Below are positions 34,066 to 43,250 of a stretch of 64,000 nucleotides of DNA, in pieces (positions within the stretch are counted from its first letter, which is position 1; each line of letters starts with the position of its first letter). The notes beneath the pieces are model-generated. The model saw only the letters and a list, made by a program, of their open reading frames with translations, was not told the origin of the DNA and made no database searches. Source of the stretch: Pseudomonadota bacterium (GTDB taxonomy: Bacteria; Pseudomonadota; Gammaproteobacteria; Burkholderiales; Rhodocyclaceae); NCBI GenBank assembly GCA_029776255.1, contig JAKOTN010000159.1:164010-228009 (forward strand), given 5' to 3'. A program made the translations under genes and the position numbers.

Positions 34066-35411
34066 TCGTCGGCGCCCATGGCGTCGATTTCCTGAAGGCC
34101 GCCGAGGTGGACTTGCGCCTCGTCGGCGGTCAACGCCTCGACGCCTTTCAGCTTGCGCTCGATCTGGCGCGTTCGGACACCGGCCGCTTCGATGCTCCGG
34201 CTGGCTTGTTCGAGTTTCTTGCGGGTGACTTCAAGGGCTTCGCCGAATTTACCGAATTCGCTTTTCACCGCGCCGAGCACGCTCCAGACTTCCGAGGACC
34301 GTTTTTCAATGGCCAGTGTGCGGAACCCCATTTGCAAGCTGTTGAGCAAGGCCGATAAGGTTGTCGGACCGGCAATGCAAATCCGCCAGTCGCGTTGCAG
34401 CGTTTCGGTCAGCCCCGGTCGCCGCAGCGCCTCCGCGTAAAGACCTTCGGTTGGCAGATAGAGAATGGCGAAATCGGTGGTGTGCGGCGGTTCGATATAT
34501 TTGTCGCGGATTTTTTTCGCTTCGTCGCGCAAACGCTGTTCCAGCGCCTTGATCGCTGTTTCCAGCGCCACCGGGTCAGTGCGCTCCTGCGCGTCGACCA
34601 GGCGCTGGTAGTCTTCAACCGGAAATTTGGCGTCGATCGGCAACCACACCGGCGGCTGATCCTTGTCGCCGAGTTCGCGGCCTGGCAGACGAATCGCGAA
34701 TTCGACGCGCTCGGCGCCATTCGGCCGGGTGAGGACATTGCGGGCATATTGCTCGCTGGTCAGCAACTGCTCCAGCAGCGCGCCCAACTGCACTTCGCCC
34801 CAGGTGCCGCGGGTCTTGACGTTGTTCAGGACCTTTTTCAGGTCGCCGACGCCAGTGGCCAGGGTTTGCATTTCGCCCAATCCGCGATGCACTTGTTCGA
34901 GGCGCTCGCTGACCAGCTTGAACGAATCGCCCAGCCGCTGCTCCAGAGTGGCGTGCAGTTTCTCGTCCACCGTTCGGCGAATGTCTTCCAGCTTGAGCGC
35001 GTTGTCCGCCTGGATGGCGCCGAGGCGGCTTTCGAGTGTTTGGCGCAATTGTTCGAATCGCTGCTCGTTACTGTCGGTCAGCCGCGCCAGTTGCTGGGCG
35101 AAGGTTTCAAGTTGCTGCGCCTGCAGCCGCCCGAGCTGTGCGAGTTGCGTCGTCAAGGTCTGCGACAGGCGGTTCAAGGAAAGCGATTGTTCTTCGCGAT
35201 CTCCGCGCGCGGTGTTCGCGGTTTCCTGCCGCCCGTGCGCCAGTTCCTGGCGAAGTTCCCGTTCCAGGCGTTCGACGCTCGCTTGCAGATCGCGAAGCCG
35301 CGCCTGCTGAATTTCCCGCGCCACGCCGCCACGCAACAACAGCACGACTTGTAATCCCAGCACCGCGATGAAACCGAGCGCCAGCGCGACGAAAATCATA
35401 TTTTCGCTCAT
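34062..35411 (-). CDS. rmuC: DNA recombination protein RmuC
   Basis: 449 residues. A single N-terminal membrane helix (FVALALGFIAVLGLQVVLLL) is followed by a long coiled coil (~35-185). The RmuC nuclease-like domain then follows, with KTRGTWGEVQLGALLEQLL, PIDAKFPVEDYQRLVDA, IEPPHTTDFAILYLPTEGLYAE and ICIAGPTTLSALLNSLQMGF. The Asp and Lys of DAKFP fit the PD-(D/E)xK-type core. RmuC limits inversion at short inverted repeats and acts in phage defence contexts. It is coupled to the DUF3293 gene. Confidence 0.93.
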   Translation of the reverse strand: MSENMIFVALALGFIAVLGLQVVLLLRGGVAREIQQARLRDLQASVERLERELRQELAHGRQETANTARGDREEQSLSLNRLSQTLTTQLAQLGRLQAQQLETFAQQLARLTDSNEQRFEQLRQTLESRLGAIQADNALKLEDIRRTVDEKLHATLEQRLGDSFKLVSERLEQVHRGLGEMQTLATGVGDLKKVLNNVKTRGTWGEVQLGALLEQLLTSEQYARNVLTRPNGAERVEFAIRLPGRELGDKDQPPVWLPIDAKFPVEDYQRLVDAQERTDPVALETAIKALEQRLRDEAKKIRDKYIEPPHTTDFAILYLPTEGLYAEALRRPGLTETLQRDWRICIAGPTTLSALLNSLQMGFRTLAIEKRSSEVWSVLGAVKSEFGKFGEALEVTRKKLEQASRSIEAAGVRTRQIERKLKGVEALTADEAQVHLGGLQEIDAMGADE

Positions 35412-35468
35412 CGTCGTTCCCCCTTCACGGGCGACGTCGGATGGCGCCGGAAAAAGACGCGCACGATG

Positions 35469-38400
35469 TCATTTCAGCGAAAAAACGACGCCAGCGCTCT
35501 TGGCCGCTTTGTCCGTCGCCGTCTTGCCGTCGGTGGTCTTGCCGCCATCGGTCGTCATCACCTTGACCGGCACGTAGAACAAACGCTCGACCGGCAACTG
35601 TTTGGCCACCAGCCAGTCGCGAACCGCCGTGGCGCGCCTTTCGGCCAGATCGCGGAGTTCCTCCTCGCCAACCGCCGAGTTGGCGAGAATCAGTTTTTCC
35701 ATTTCCTCGACCGGCAGGCCCTTGACCAGTCCGACCACGTTGCGCGGCTTTGGAAATTTCTCGGCGCGATAGACCCGTTCCAGCAACGCCGGGTACTCCT
35801 TGCCGCCGACCTCGATGCCTTCGGCGGCGTCGCCATCGGCACCGCGTCTCAACCTGGCCACCTTGTTGTTGAGACGATCGCGCTTCAAGCCCTCGGTGTC
35901 GGTCTCGGGATAGGCACGGCCTTCGATTTCCAGCTTGAGCGCCGGACGATCAAGCAGCACCTTGCCGAGGTTCTCCAGACGCTGTTGCGCGGCCGGCGTC
36001 AAAACGGCCTTGCCGGCATCGAATTCGACGTTCGACATCTGTTCACCGCCGCCAAAAACCGACCCCAACAGGGCGAATGGCGATGTCGCCGCCTTGACCA
36101 GCAAATTGACGATCACCTTGACCACCAAACCGCCGACGCTGAATTCCGGATCGCTGAGCGACCCGGCAATCGGCAAATTGATATCGATCTCGCCATTGCG
36201 GTTCTTGAGCAAGGCCACGGCCAGCGTGACCGGCAATTTCGTGGCGTCCGGACTGTCGACCGGGCTACCGAAGGTCAGTTGATCGACAAAAAGACGATTT
36301 TCCGCCGACAGTTGATTGTTCTCGATTTTGTATTTGACAAAGACCGACAGTTTGCCCTTTTCGATCGCGTAACCAGCGTATTTGCCGGCGTAGGGCGACA
36401 AGGACGTCATCTCGATGCCTTTGACATCGGCTTCGATGTCCAAGTAAGGCTTGGCGGCCAGGGGATTGAGTTTCCCCGAGATGGCAAGCGGCGCGATGTT
36501 GTCGTAACGGCCGCGCAAATCCACGCTGGCGACGCTGTCGGTGGCCGACGACAGTCCGCTGACCGTACCGCCGATCTTTTTCAGGTTGGCCGAGTAATTG
36601 GGTTTGACGAAGTAGTCGCTGAACTTGACATCGCCACCCTGCAACGTGATTTTGCCGATCTTCAGTGGCAGGGGCGGTTTGCCGCTGGTCGCCACCGTGG
36701 TCACCGACTTCCCTTCCTCCACGACCACGCTCTTCGCCGCTGGCGTCGCCGCGGCTGCCTTGCCGTCATCGCGGACTACTTGCAGCAGGTTCAGCTTACC
36801 TTCCCGGCTCAGAATCACCCGCGCGAAAAAGTCGCTTAACGCCACCTCGCCGATCGACACCGACTGCGGACGCAAGCGCACATCGACATGTCCCAGGTGC
36901 AAGGATTTCCATTTCAGAAAATCGGTCGCATTGCTCTTGTCGACCGACTGAAAATCGCCCACCGTCAGGTCGCCGGCGAATCCGCCGTTCAGCTTGGCCA
37001 CTTCCAAGGTGCCACCGCCAGCCGGCTGCCTCAACTGTAGGGCGCCGTTGACCGTCACCAGGCCGCGCGTCAGATCGATGTTTAGAAAATCCTTGAAATA
37101 AGGCGTCAGCGGGAGGATATCCACCGCCTTGACGGCCAGTTTGAGGTCGGTTTCAAGCGGGGCAGCCTTGACGGTGCCGCCGACGTCCACTTCGCCCTTG
37201 CCATTGAGCTTGAAACGCGTGGACACGGTAGCGACCTTGCCGGGTTCGGTCGAGAGATTGTCCACCGACACGCTCATCCCTTCGATCACCTGTGCCGATG
37301 CCGGCGACACGGCGCCATCCTCGAAGCGCAGCCCGAAATCCTCGCCGCGAGACTTGGCAATGGTCACTTTCCAAGGAATCGCAACATCTGGAGTACTCTT
37401 ATTTGGCGCGCGGCTGGCGCGCAAGGCGGGTGGCTGGACGAACACGATGCTGCCATTTGCCGCGCGTTTAAACGCGGCCTTCAAACCGCGTGCCGATAAT
37501 TCGTCGATCGACATGGTGTGTTTCGCCAGATCGAGCGTTCCGCCCTTGATCGCGAAATTATCCAAGGTCGCCCAAGGCCCGGCATCGATACGCCAAGAGC
37601 CGTCGAACTCGGCGGGGGTACTGCCCGCGCCGTCGAGATTCCGGACAGAAAAATCGAGATTCTCGACGCTGGCCTTGAACGGCGCGCCATGCGATTCGTC
37701 AACCCAGTTTACGCGGCCGGAACTGACCGTCACTTCGCCGAGCGACCACGCCGGAGACGACGTCTTTTCGGCCTTGGCTGTTATCGCGTTCTTTTCCGTG
37801 GCCGACCCGGCGTCGCCCTGCCCCGCGCTTTCCCGCTCAAGGATGTCGAGCCAGTTGATCGTCCCCTGCCGGCTGACGCGGGCATGAATTTCCGGCGACT
37901 CCAGCGCCACCGTGTCAACAACGAAGGTCTGGCCGAGCAAATCGACGCGCCCTAACCGCACCGCCAGGCGCTTGAAGGACAACAGTGGCGAATCGTCGGT
38001 GTCGCTAAGCACCAGATCCTTGAGCGCCGAGTGCCCCGACAAGGTGAGAATCGAATGATCGCCGTCGCGGCGACTGAAATTCAGTTTCAGGTCCGTGTCG
38101 AGCGTGGCGGCACGCAACTGCACCGGCAGGCGCACCGGTACGTAACCGATGTAACGGCTCAATTGGACGTCGTGCACCGCCAGCGTCAAATCGCTTTCCA
38201 GGGACTCGGCGAATGGCTTGCTTTTACCCTTGACGGCGAGCGGCGCCCCATCGACGATAGCGGAAAATGCCGGTTCGACGAAAATTTCCGTGGCGTCGCG
38301 CATGCTGGAAACGAAAGGCAAGCCGAAAGTGATATTGTCGATCAGGTGCTTTTCGCCACGCGCCTGATCGTCGAATACCAGTTTGCCGCCGCTGATCTGG

Positions 38401-38873
38401 ATGTTGTTGATGGCAAAGGCGGGCGTCGGATCGTCGTTCTTGGGGCGAGCCAGGAACTCGTCGATCAGGTCGGAGAAATTCAGCCGTCCGTCCGTCAGGC
38501 GGACGATCTTGAATGCTGGACCGAGCAAGCGCAACTCGCTGACTACTGGACCGCCGCGAAACAAGGAACTGCCGTCAACATCGACCAGCAACCCATCGAA
38601 ACCGGCGACGGTGTCACCGCCACCCTTTTCCTGGATCGCGAAACCGCTTGCCTCCAGCACTAGCGTGTAGGGATTGATACGGATGCTTTCGATACTCACC
38701 GGCCGATGCAGTCGTTCCGCAAGTTGACCGATCAGCACCGATTTCACGATCGGCGGCAAGACAAAAAAACCCAGCACACCGATGACAAGTGTGGTGAATA
38801 GAAGACGTAGCCCGTATTTTCTGGCTTTGTCGGCGATTGTCGCCTTGCGGAGGTCGTTGTTTTTTTCGGTCAT
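35469..38873 (-). CDS. Giant DUF748/AsmA-like envelope protein
   Basis: 1134 residues. One N-terminal membrane helix (GLRLLFTTLVIGVLGFFVLPP) anchors a very large periplasmic part made of repeated beta-strand segments: RPVSIESIRINPYTLVLEASGF, FAINNIQISGGKLVFDDQ, KIGKITLQGGDVKFSDYF and KGEVDVGGTVKAAPLETDLK. This is the DUF748/AsmA pattern of the bridge-like proteins proposed to carry lipids across the periplasm. The C-terminal ~200 residues (FDAGKAVLTPAAQQRLENLGKVLL...) resemble an OmpA-like segment. It is probably monocistronic; rmuC follows 57 bases downstream. Confidence 0.85.
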   Translation of the reverse strand: MTEKNNDLRKATIADKARKYGLRLLFTTLVIGVLGFFVLPPIVKSVLIGQLAERLHRPVSIESIRINPYTLVLEASGFAIQEKGGGDTVAGFDGLLVDVDGSSLFRGGPVVSELRLLGPAFKIVRLTDGRLNFSDLIDEFLARPKNDDPTPAFAINNIQISGGKLVFDDQARGEKHLIDNITFGLPFVSSMRDATEIFVEPAFSAIVDGAPLAVKGKSKPFAESLESDLTLAVHDVQLSRYIGYVPVRLPVQLRAATLDTDLKLNFSRRDGDHSILTLSGHSALKDLVLSDTDDSPLLSFKRLAVRLGRVDLLGQTFVVDTVALESPEIHARVSRQGTINWLDILERESAGQGDAGSATEKNAITAKAEKTSSPAWSLGEVTVSSGRVNWVDESHGAPFKASVENLDFSVRNLDGAGSTPAEFDGSWRIDAGPWATLDNFAIKGGTLDLAKHTMSIDELSARGLKAAFKRAANGSIVFVQPPALRASRAPNKSTPDVAIPWKVTIAKSRGEDFGLRFEDGAVSPASAQVIEGMSVSVDNLSTEPGKVATVSTRFKLNGKGEVDVGGTVKAAPLETDLKLAVKAVDILPLTPYFKDFLNIDLTRGLVTVNGALQLRQPAGGGTLEVAKLNGGFAGDLTVGDFQSVDKSNATDFLKWKSLHLGHVDVRLRPQSVSIGEVALSDFFARVILSREGKLNLLQVVRDDGKAAAATPAAKSVVVEEGKSVTTVATSGKPPLPLKIGKITLQGGDVKFSDYFVKPNYSANLKKIGGTVSGLSSATDSVASVDLRGRYDNIAPLAISGKLNPLAAKPYLDIEADVKGIEMTSLSPYAGKYAGYAIEKGKLSVFVKYKIENNQLSAENRLFVDQLTFGSPVDSPDATKLPVTLAVALLKNRNGEIDINLPIAGSLSDPEFSVGGLVVKVIVNLLVKAATSPFALLGSVFGGGEQMSNVEFDAGKAVLTPAAQQRLENLGKVLLDRPALKLEIEGRAYPETDTEGLKRDRLNNKVARLRRGADGDAAEGIEVGGKEYPALLERVYRAEKFPKPRNVVGLVKGLPVEEMEKLILANSAVGEEELRDLAERRATAVRDWLVAKQLPVERLFYVPVKVMTTDGGKTTDGKTATDKAAKSAGVVFSLK

Positions 38874-38935
38874 GAGAACGTGCCGGAAATTGTCTCGCTA
38901 GATGCCGAATTTAGCACGAACAACCACGCACCCGC

Positions 38936-39697
38936 TCAGAAGCTGTCCTTCCATCCGCGCAACGCGGCAAACACTGCCTCCTCGTCCTTGGCGGCCGGCT
39001 CCCGGCGACGTACTGTCGCAACCACTTCTGGCTCGCGGCAGCGGAGAAAGGGATTGCTCATCTTTTCGATGGCGATGGTCGATGGAATCGTCGCCAGCCC
39101 CTTGGCCCGCCGTTCCGAAACCTGCTCCGCGCGCTGCCGTACAGCGGCGTTACCGGGTTCGACCGCCAAAGCGAAACGCAAATTGGCTTCGGTGTACTCG
39201 TGCGCGCAATAGACCGCCGTGTCGTCCGGCAACGCTGCCAGGCGCGCCAAGGAGTCCGCCATTTGTGCGGCAGTGCCTTCGAACAGACGTCCGCAGCCAG
39301 CGCCAAACAAGGTGTCGCCACAGAACAGACAGCCTGCTCCATAATACGCGACATGCCCCAGCGTATGACCGGGCACGGCGATAACCTGGAACCGTGTATC
39401 GAGGGCAGCGACGGAAACGGTTTCGCCGCCCCGCAGCGGCACGCCGATTCCATGAATCGATTCGGATGCCGGGCCAAGCACCGTTGCCGGAAAACGCGAC
39501 AGCAAATCGGCGACACCGCCTTGGTGGTCCGCATGATGATGGGTGATGAGAATGGTGTCCAGCGACCAGCCTTTTCCGTCCAGGACATCGAGAACCGGGC
39601 GCGCGTCGCCGGGATCGACGACCGTCGCCGCCCCGCCCATGCGCAGCAGCCAGATGTAGTTATCCTTGAACGCGGAAATCTGGATGACTTCGAACAT
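38936..39697 (-). CDS. gloB: Hydroxyacylglutathione hydrolase GloB
   Basis: 253 residues. Metallo-beta-lactamase fold with THHHADH (H53, H55, D57, H58), ending in the glyoxalase II-type CAHEYTEANLRFAL and FLRCREPEV. GDTLFGAGCGRLFEGT is the family-specific loop. It hydrolyses S-lactoylglutathione in methylglyoxal detoxification. It is divergent from the methyltransferase gene, only 27 bases apart. Confidence 0.94.
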   Translation of the reverse strand: MFEVIQISAFKDNYIWLLRMGGAATVVDPGDARPVLDVLDGKGWSLDTILITHHHADHQGGVADLLSRFPATVLGPASESIHGIGVPLRGGETVSVAALDTRFQVIAVPGHTLGHVAYYGAGCLFCGDTLFGAGCGRLFEGTAAQMADSLARLAALPDDTAVYCAHEYTEANLRFALAVEPGNAAVRQRAEQVSERRAKGLATIPSTIAIEKMSNPFLRCREPEVVATVRRREPAAKDEEAVFAALRGWKDSF

Positions 39698-39724
39698 GGG
39701 TCAATTGTGGGAAAATTGGGAAAA

Positions 39725-40450
39725 ATGTCAATTCGAGGTCTAGACACTTGGCTCAACAGCCCACCCGGGCGGTACGTCATGGCGTGGGAACAGCGCCAGA
39801 TCGACACCGCGGTCGTCGATGCTTTCGGCTACAACGCATTGCAATTGGGACTGCCGCAACAACGCCTGCTGGCGGAAAATCGCATTCCTCTCCGGCAGGT
39901 GGTCTATCGATCCCACGATGTCGACGTTCTGGCCGATCTTCGCCAACTGCCCTTCGCCGCGCACAGCATCGATTTGATCGTCATGCCACACGTCCTCGAA
40001 TTCCACGAGCAGCCGCACCAAATCCTGCGTGAAGTCGAACGCGTCTTGATTCCGGAGGGTGTGCTGATTCTTACGGGGTTCAACCCGCTTTCGATCTGGG
40101 GCCTACGGCAGCGGCTACCAAGAGTTCCCTTGACGGACTTTCCGTGGAACGGCCATTACCTGTCCACCCTGCGTCTCAAGGACTGGCTGCAACTACTCGG
40201 TTTCGAGGTCGATCGCCCCAATCTCGGTTGTTACGCGCCGCCGTGCGCCACCGAACGCTGGCTCGGGCGATGGCATTGCCTGGAAGCGATTGGCGATCGC
40301 TGGTGGAGCTTCGCTGGCGGCGTCTACCTGATGCGCGCCATCAAACGTGTGCAAGGCATGCGCCTGATCCTGCCAAACTGGAAGCAGCCGCGAGCGCCCC
40401 GCAAGGCACTCTCCGTGGTCAGCAAGAAAGAGATCGAACATGAACAATGA
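39725..40450 (+). CDS. SAM-dependent methyltransferase of the gloB-rnhA region
   Basis: 241 residues from ATG 39725. The visible methyltransferase 11-type core is [40 protein letters not shown] followed by [20 protein letters not shown]. The canonical glycine-rich SAM loop is not obvious, which is typical for this family in the gloB-rnhA-dnaQ neighbourhood. Substrate unknown. The stop overlaps rnhA by 11 bases, so they are co-translated. Confidence 0.82.
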   Translation: MSIRGLDTWLNSPPGRYVMAWEQRQIDTAVVDAFGYNALQLGLPQQRLLAENRIPLRQVVYRSHDVDVLADLRQLPFAAHSIDLIVMPHVLEFHEQPHQILREVERVLIPEGVLILTGFNPLSIWGLRQRLPRVPLTDFPWNGHYLSTLRLKDWLQLLGFEVDRPNLGCYAPPCATERWLGRWHCLEAIGDRWWSFAGGVYLMRAIKRVQGMRLILPNWKQPRAPRKALSVVSKKEIEHEQ

Positions 40451-40907
40451 AGTGCCAATTACCGTATTCGCCGATGGTGGCTGTCGCGGCAACCCGGGTC
40501 CTGGCGGATGGGGCGCTGTCCTGCAAGCCGGTGGGAAAGAAAAGGAACTCTGGGGCGGCGAAGCCAATACCACCAACAATCGAATGGAACTGACCGCCGC
40601 AATACGCGCCCTCGAGGCGCTCAAACGACCGGCGACCGTGCTTCTGCATACCGATTCGCAGTATCTGCAAAAAGGAATCAGCGAATGGATTCACAACTGG
40701 AAACGCAATGGCTGGCGCACGGCGGACAAAAAGCCGGTCAAAAATGCCGATCTATGGCAACGCCTCGACGCGTTGGCCAGTCAACACCAAATTGAATGGG
40801 TCTGGGTCAAAGGACATGCCGGCCACCCCGGGAACGAACGGGCCGACAACCTGGCCAATCGCGGCATGGATGAGCTATTGCACGCAAGAACGAACCACGG
40901 ATCGTGA
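40440..40907 (+). CDS. rnhA: Ribonuclease HI
   Basis: 155 residues, normal for RNase HI. Active-site residues are D12 ([14 protein letters not shown]), E50 ([10 protein letters not shown]), D72 (HTDSQYL) and the Asp of [13 protein letters not shown]. The basic handle region ([20 protein letters not shown]) is present. It removes RNA from RNA-DNA hybrids. dnaQ follows 70 bases downstream. Confidence 0.96.
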   Translation: MNNEVPITVFADGGCRGNPGPGGWGAVLQAGGKEKELWGGEANTTNNRMELTAAIRALEALKRPATVLLHTDSQYLQKGISEWIHNWKRNGWRTADKKPVKNADLWQRLDALASQHQIEWVWVKGHAGHPGNERADNLANRGMDELLHARTNHGS

Positions 40908-40977
40908 ACGGCCATGTTGGCGCCATTTTGAACAACGAACTCACCGAAAATACTAACGCGAAAGCCATGGACCATTG

Positions 40978-41685
40978 ATGCGCCAGATTTTCCTTGATAC
41001 CGAAACCACCGGCCTGGAACACAAACTGGGACACCGGATCATCGAAATTGCCGGTGTCGAAATGTGTAATCGACGCCTGACCCACCGTCATTTCCATCGC
41101 TATTTGAATCCCGAGCGCGAAATAGACGCCGGCGCACTATCGGTGCATGGTATTAGCCGCGAATTTCTGCTCGACAAACCGCGATTCGCCGACATTGCCG
41201 CTGAGTTTCTTGACTTCGTGCGCGGAGCGGAATTGGTTATTCATAACGCGGCATTCGATGTCGGCTTCCTGAATGCGGAGTTGGCACGCCTCGACATGGC
41301 GCCGATCGCCACCGTATGTCACGGCGTCCGCGACACCCTGCGCATGGCCAAGGATTTGCATCCAGGAAAAAAGAACAACCTCAACGCACTATGCGAACGC
41401 TACGGCGTCAACAATTCGCACCGCACGCTTCACGGCGCCTTGCTCGACGCGGAAATTCTCGCCGAGGTTTATTTATCGATGACCCGCGGGCAGGAAAGCC
41501 TGATCATCGATCTTGGCGACGCCGCCGCCGAGGGTATCGAGCAAGCGCTACCCACGGGACAGCCTAGGGAACAACTGATCAAGCGCGCCGGGGAAGAGGA
41601 AGTGACCGAGCACCAGAAGATACTGATCGACATACAAGGCGCGAGCAAGGGGAATTGTTTGTGGCTACAAACCAACCCGACGTGA
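40978..41685 (+). CDS. dnaQ: DNA polymerase III epsilon subunit (proofreading exonuclease)
   Basis: 235 residues from ATG 40978. The DEDDh exonuclease motifs are complete: D7 and E9 (FLDTETTGL), the Asp of HNAAFDVGFLN and the His/Asp of HGALLDAEILAEVYL. A C-terminal extension after ~190 should bind the alpha subunit. rnhA-dnaQ adjacency is conserved in proteobacteria. Confidence 0.95.
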   Translation: MRQIFLDTETTGLEHKLGHRIIEIAGVEMCNRRLTHRHFHRYLNPEREIDAGALSVHGISREFLLDKPRFADIAAEFLDFVRGAELVIHNAAFDVGFLNAELARLDMAPIATVCHGVRDTLRMAKDLHPGKKNNLNALCERYGVNNSHRTLHGALLDAEILAEVYLSMTRGQESLIIDLGDAAAEGIEQALPTGQPREQLIKRAGEEEVTEHQKILIDIQGASKGNCLWLQTNPT

Positions 41686-41758
41686 CGACGAATATACGAA
41701 GTACGAAGCGCGCCGAAGATTGGGCAGCGGATCACCGCAACCGAACAATGGATCGGTT

Positions 41759-42217
41759 TTAGTTTTCGCTGCCGGTGCTGTTGCCTGAGTTACCGCCGCC
41801 GGAACTACCGCCACCGTTGCCGCCAGCGCCGTTACCACCGGAATTCTCGTTTGGTCGCCTGGGTCGGCGTGAGTGCCGTTTTGGAGACCGTGAATCCACA
41901 GAACGACCATCCGACTGCCCCTCGCCGTTTCCACCCTCCGGCTTACCGGCGACAGGCCGCTGCTCCTGCCGTGACACCGGGGGTCTGGGTGTTTTTCGGG
42001 GTTCAGGGCGACGCCCCGGGACAGTCGTACCCGGTCGCCTGTCCGCTTGTCGTACCGGCTGCCTTTCGGGTGAGCGGTCCGACTCACGATTCCCCGGCGC
42101 CAGGGTAATTTCGATTTCAATGATTTCATCCCACTGCGCATCTGTACGATCACGCTCGGTGATGGATAAAAGTTCGCGGAGCCGACGGCGCGGATCCTGG
42201 GGAGAAGAGTCATTCAT
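41759..42217 (-). CDS. Hypothetical disordered protein with Gly/Asn-rich tail
   Basis: 152 residues from ATG 42217. The N-terminal ~40 residues (RRRLRELLSITERDRTDAQWDEIIEIEITLAPG) are the only ordered-looking part, apparently helical. The rest is Arg/Pro/Gln-rich and ends in a Gly/Asn/Ser stretch (GGNGAGGNGGGSSGGGNS). Such composition suggests RNA binding or condensate-type behaviour, but nothing demonstrates it. Family not recognised. Confidence 0.5.
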   Translation of the reverse strand: MNDSSPQDPRRRLRELLSITERDRTDAQWDEIIEIEITLAPGNRESDRSPERQPVRQADRRPGTTVPGRRPEPRKTPRPPVSRQEQRPVAGKPEGGNGEGQSDGRSVDSRSPKRHSRRPRRPNENSGGNGAGGNGGGSSGGGNSGNSTGSEN

Positions 42218-42345
42218 GGCGACATTATGACTCACAGTATCGCCGTCATTCAACTGGCAAGCATCGCGACGCAAGAAAAAACAACACCCAATCGTCAACG
42301 GCGATCCGACTCAAGCTCCGGAAATGAATTAAAACGCGAAAGCGG

Positions 42346-42630
42346 TCAATGCTGTGTCCGCAAAGTTGCGGCAAACGTCGTTTCCAGGCTTTCGGGTAAC
42401 TGGAACTGCGCGAAGGCCTTGTGAAGCGCGGCCCCATTTACCCGGCCATATCCTTTCTTGAAACGAATGCCCAACGACTGCCCGTAAGCCACCAACGTGG
42501 CAAAGGCAAAACGCCAGCGTTGGGCTTCGGCCAAACGCTCACGCAACTCATCCTCGTTACTGATTGCAACACCAGCGCGTTTCAACGAATCGACAAACTG
42601 GTCAAACGGTTCCACATTCAAGCTACCCAT
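42346..42630 (-). CDS. Small protein of unknown family, copy 1 of a tandem pair
   Basis: 94 residues with AGGAAAAAAG before the ATG. It is about 63% identical by eye (59 of 94 positions) to the next gene upstream (42832-43116). The shared core reads ELRERLAEAQRWRFAFATL and SLGIRF. No signal peptide or membrane segment; the fold looks helical, with aromatic and Arg residues conserved. I do not recognise the family. The C-termini differ most. Confidence 0.62.
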   Translation of the reverse strand: MGSLNVEPFDQFVDSLKRAGVAISNEDELRERLAEAQRWRFAFATLVAYGQSLGIRFKKGYGRVNGAALHKAFAQFQLPESLETTFAATLRTQH

Positions 42631-42831
42631 CTTTTTTCCTGTCTAGATATTATTATTCGCTAGTCACCCGTGCTGCGGATAACGCCAAGATCGGACGGTG
42701 GTTGACAAATTCGTCGGAGAAAGAGCAAGTGCGTTTTTCCTGCCCACAACTGAAAAATCCACACGCATACTGGATTTTTCGACATCCCGGCACTCTGCGT
42801 CAGGCAGCGTGTTCGCCATCATCGTCGGCAA

Positions 42832-43116
42832 TCAGATGTCGTCGAGCAAGCTTGCCGCGAACTTGGTCCGCACCATGTCGGGAAGCTGGAAATGGGCAAA
42901 AACGCGTCCGATTTCGGATTTCCTCACGCCAGCGTGACCGTTTTGAAAGCGGATTCCAAGCGAGCGGCCGTTCGTGGCGAGGGTGGCGAAAGCAAAACGC
43001 CAACGTTGCGCTTCAGCCAAACGTTCGCGCAATTCCAGTTCGTTTGAAATTTCAACGCCAGCCTGTTTCAGGGAATCGAGAAACTGGTCGAAAGATTCGC
43101 TGCTTAAACTACCCAT
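42832..43116 (-). CDS. Small protein of unknown family, copy 2 of a tandem pair
   Basis: 94 residues with TTAGGAGAG as ribosome site. Paralog of the protein at 42346-42630, in the same orientation with 201 bases between them. The conserved N-terminal block (FDQF.DSLK.AGV.ISNE) and central block are kept while the C-terminal third (GHAGVRKSEIGRVFAHFQLP) has diverged. The pattern suggests an old local duplication with retained function. No known domain seen. Confidence 0.62.
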   Translation of the reverse strand: MGSLSSESFDQFLDSLKQAGVEISNELELRERLAEAQRWRFAFATLATNGRSLGIRFQNGHAGVRKSEIGRVFAHFQLPDMVRTKFAASLLDDI

Positions 43117-43250
43117 GATTCTCTCCTAAAGAGATAAGTTGCCACTCATGGATTGAAATAACGCCCGCGGTAAATCCCGGTTGACGGTAACAATGGTCGC
43201 CGCGTCCGCGCGGCGTATACAATCGAAACATCGACCGTCAAGACCGTCTA

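Noticed and set aside
35466..36839. 457-codon plus-strand frame opposite the DUF748 gene
   Set aside because: Arg/Gly/Phe-biased shadow; the minus-strand protein is well supported.
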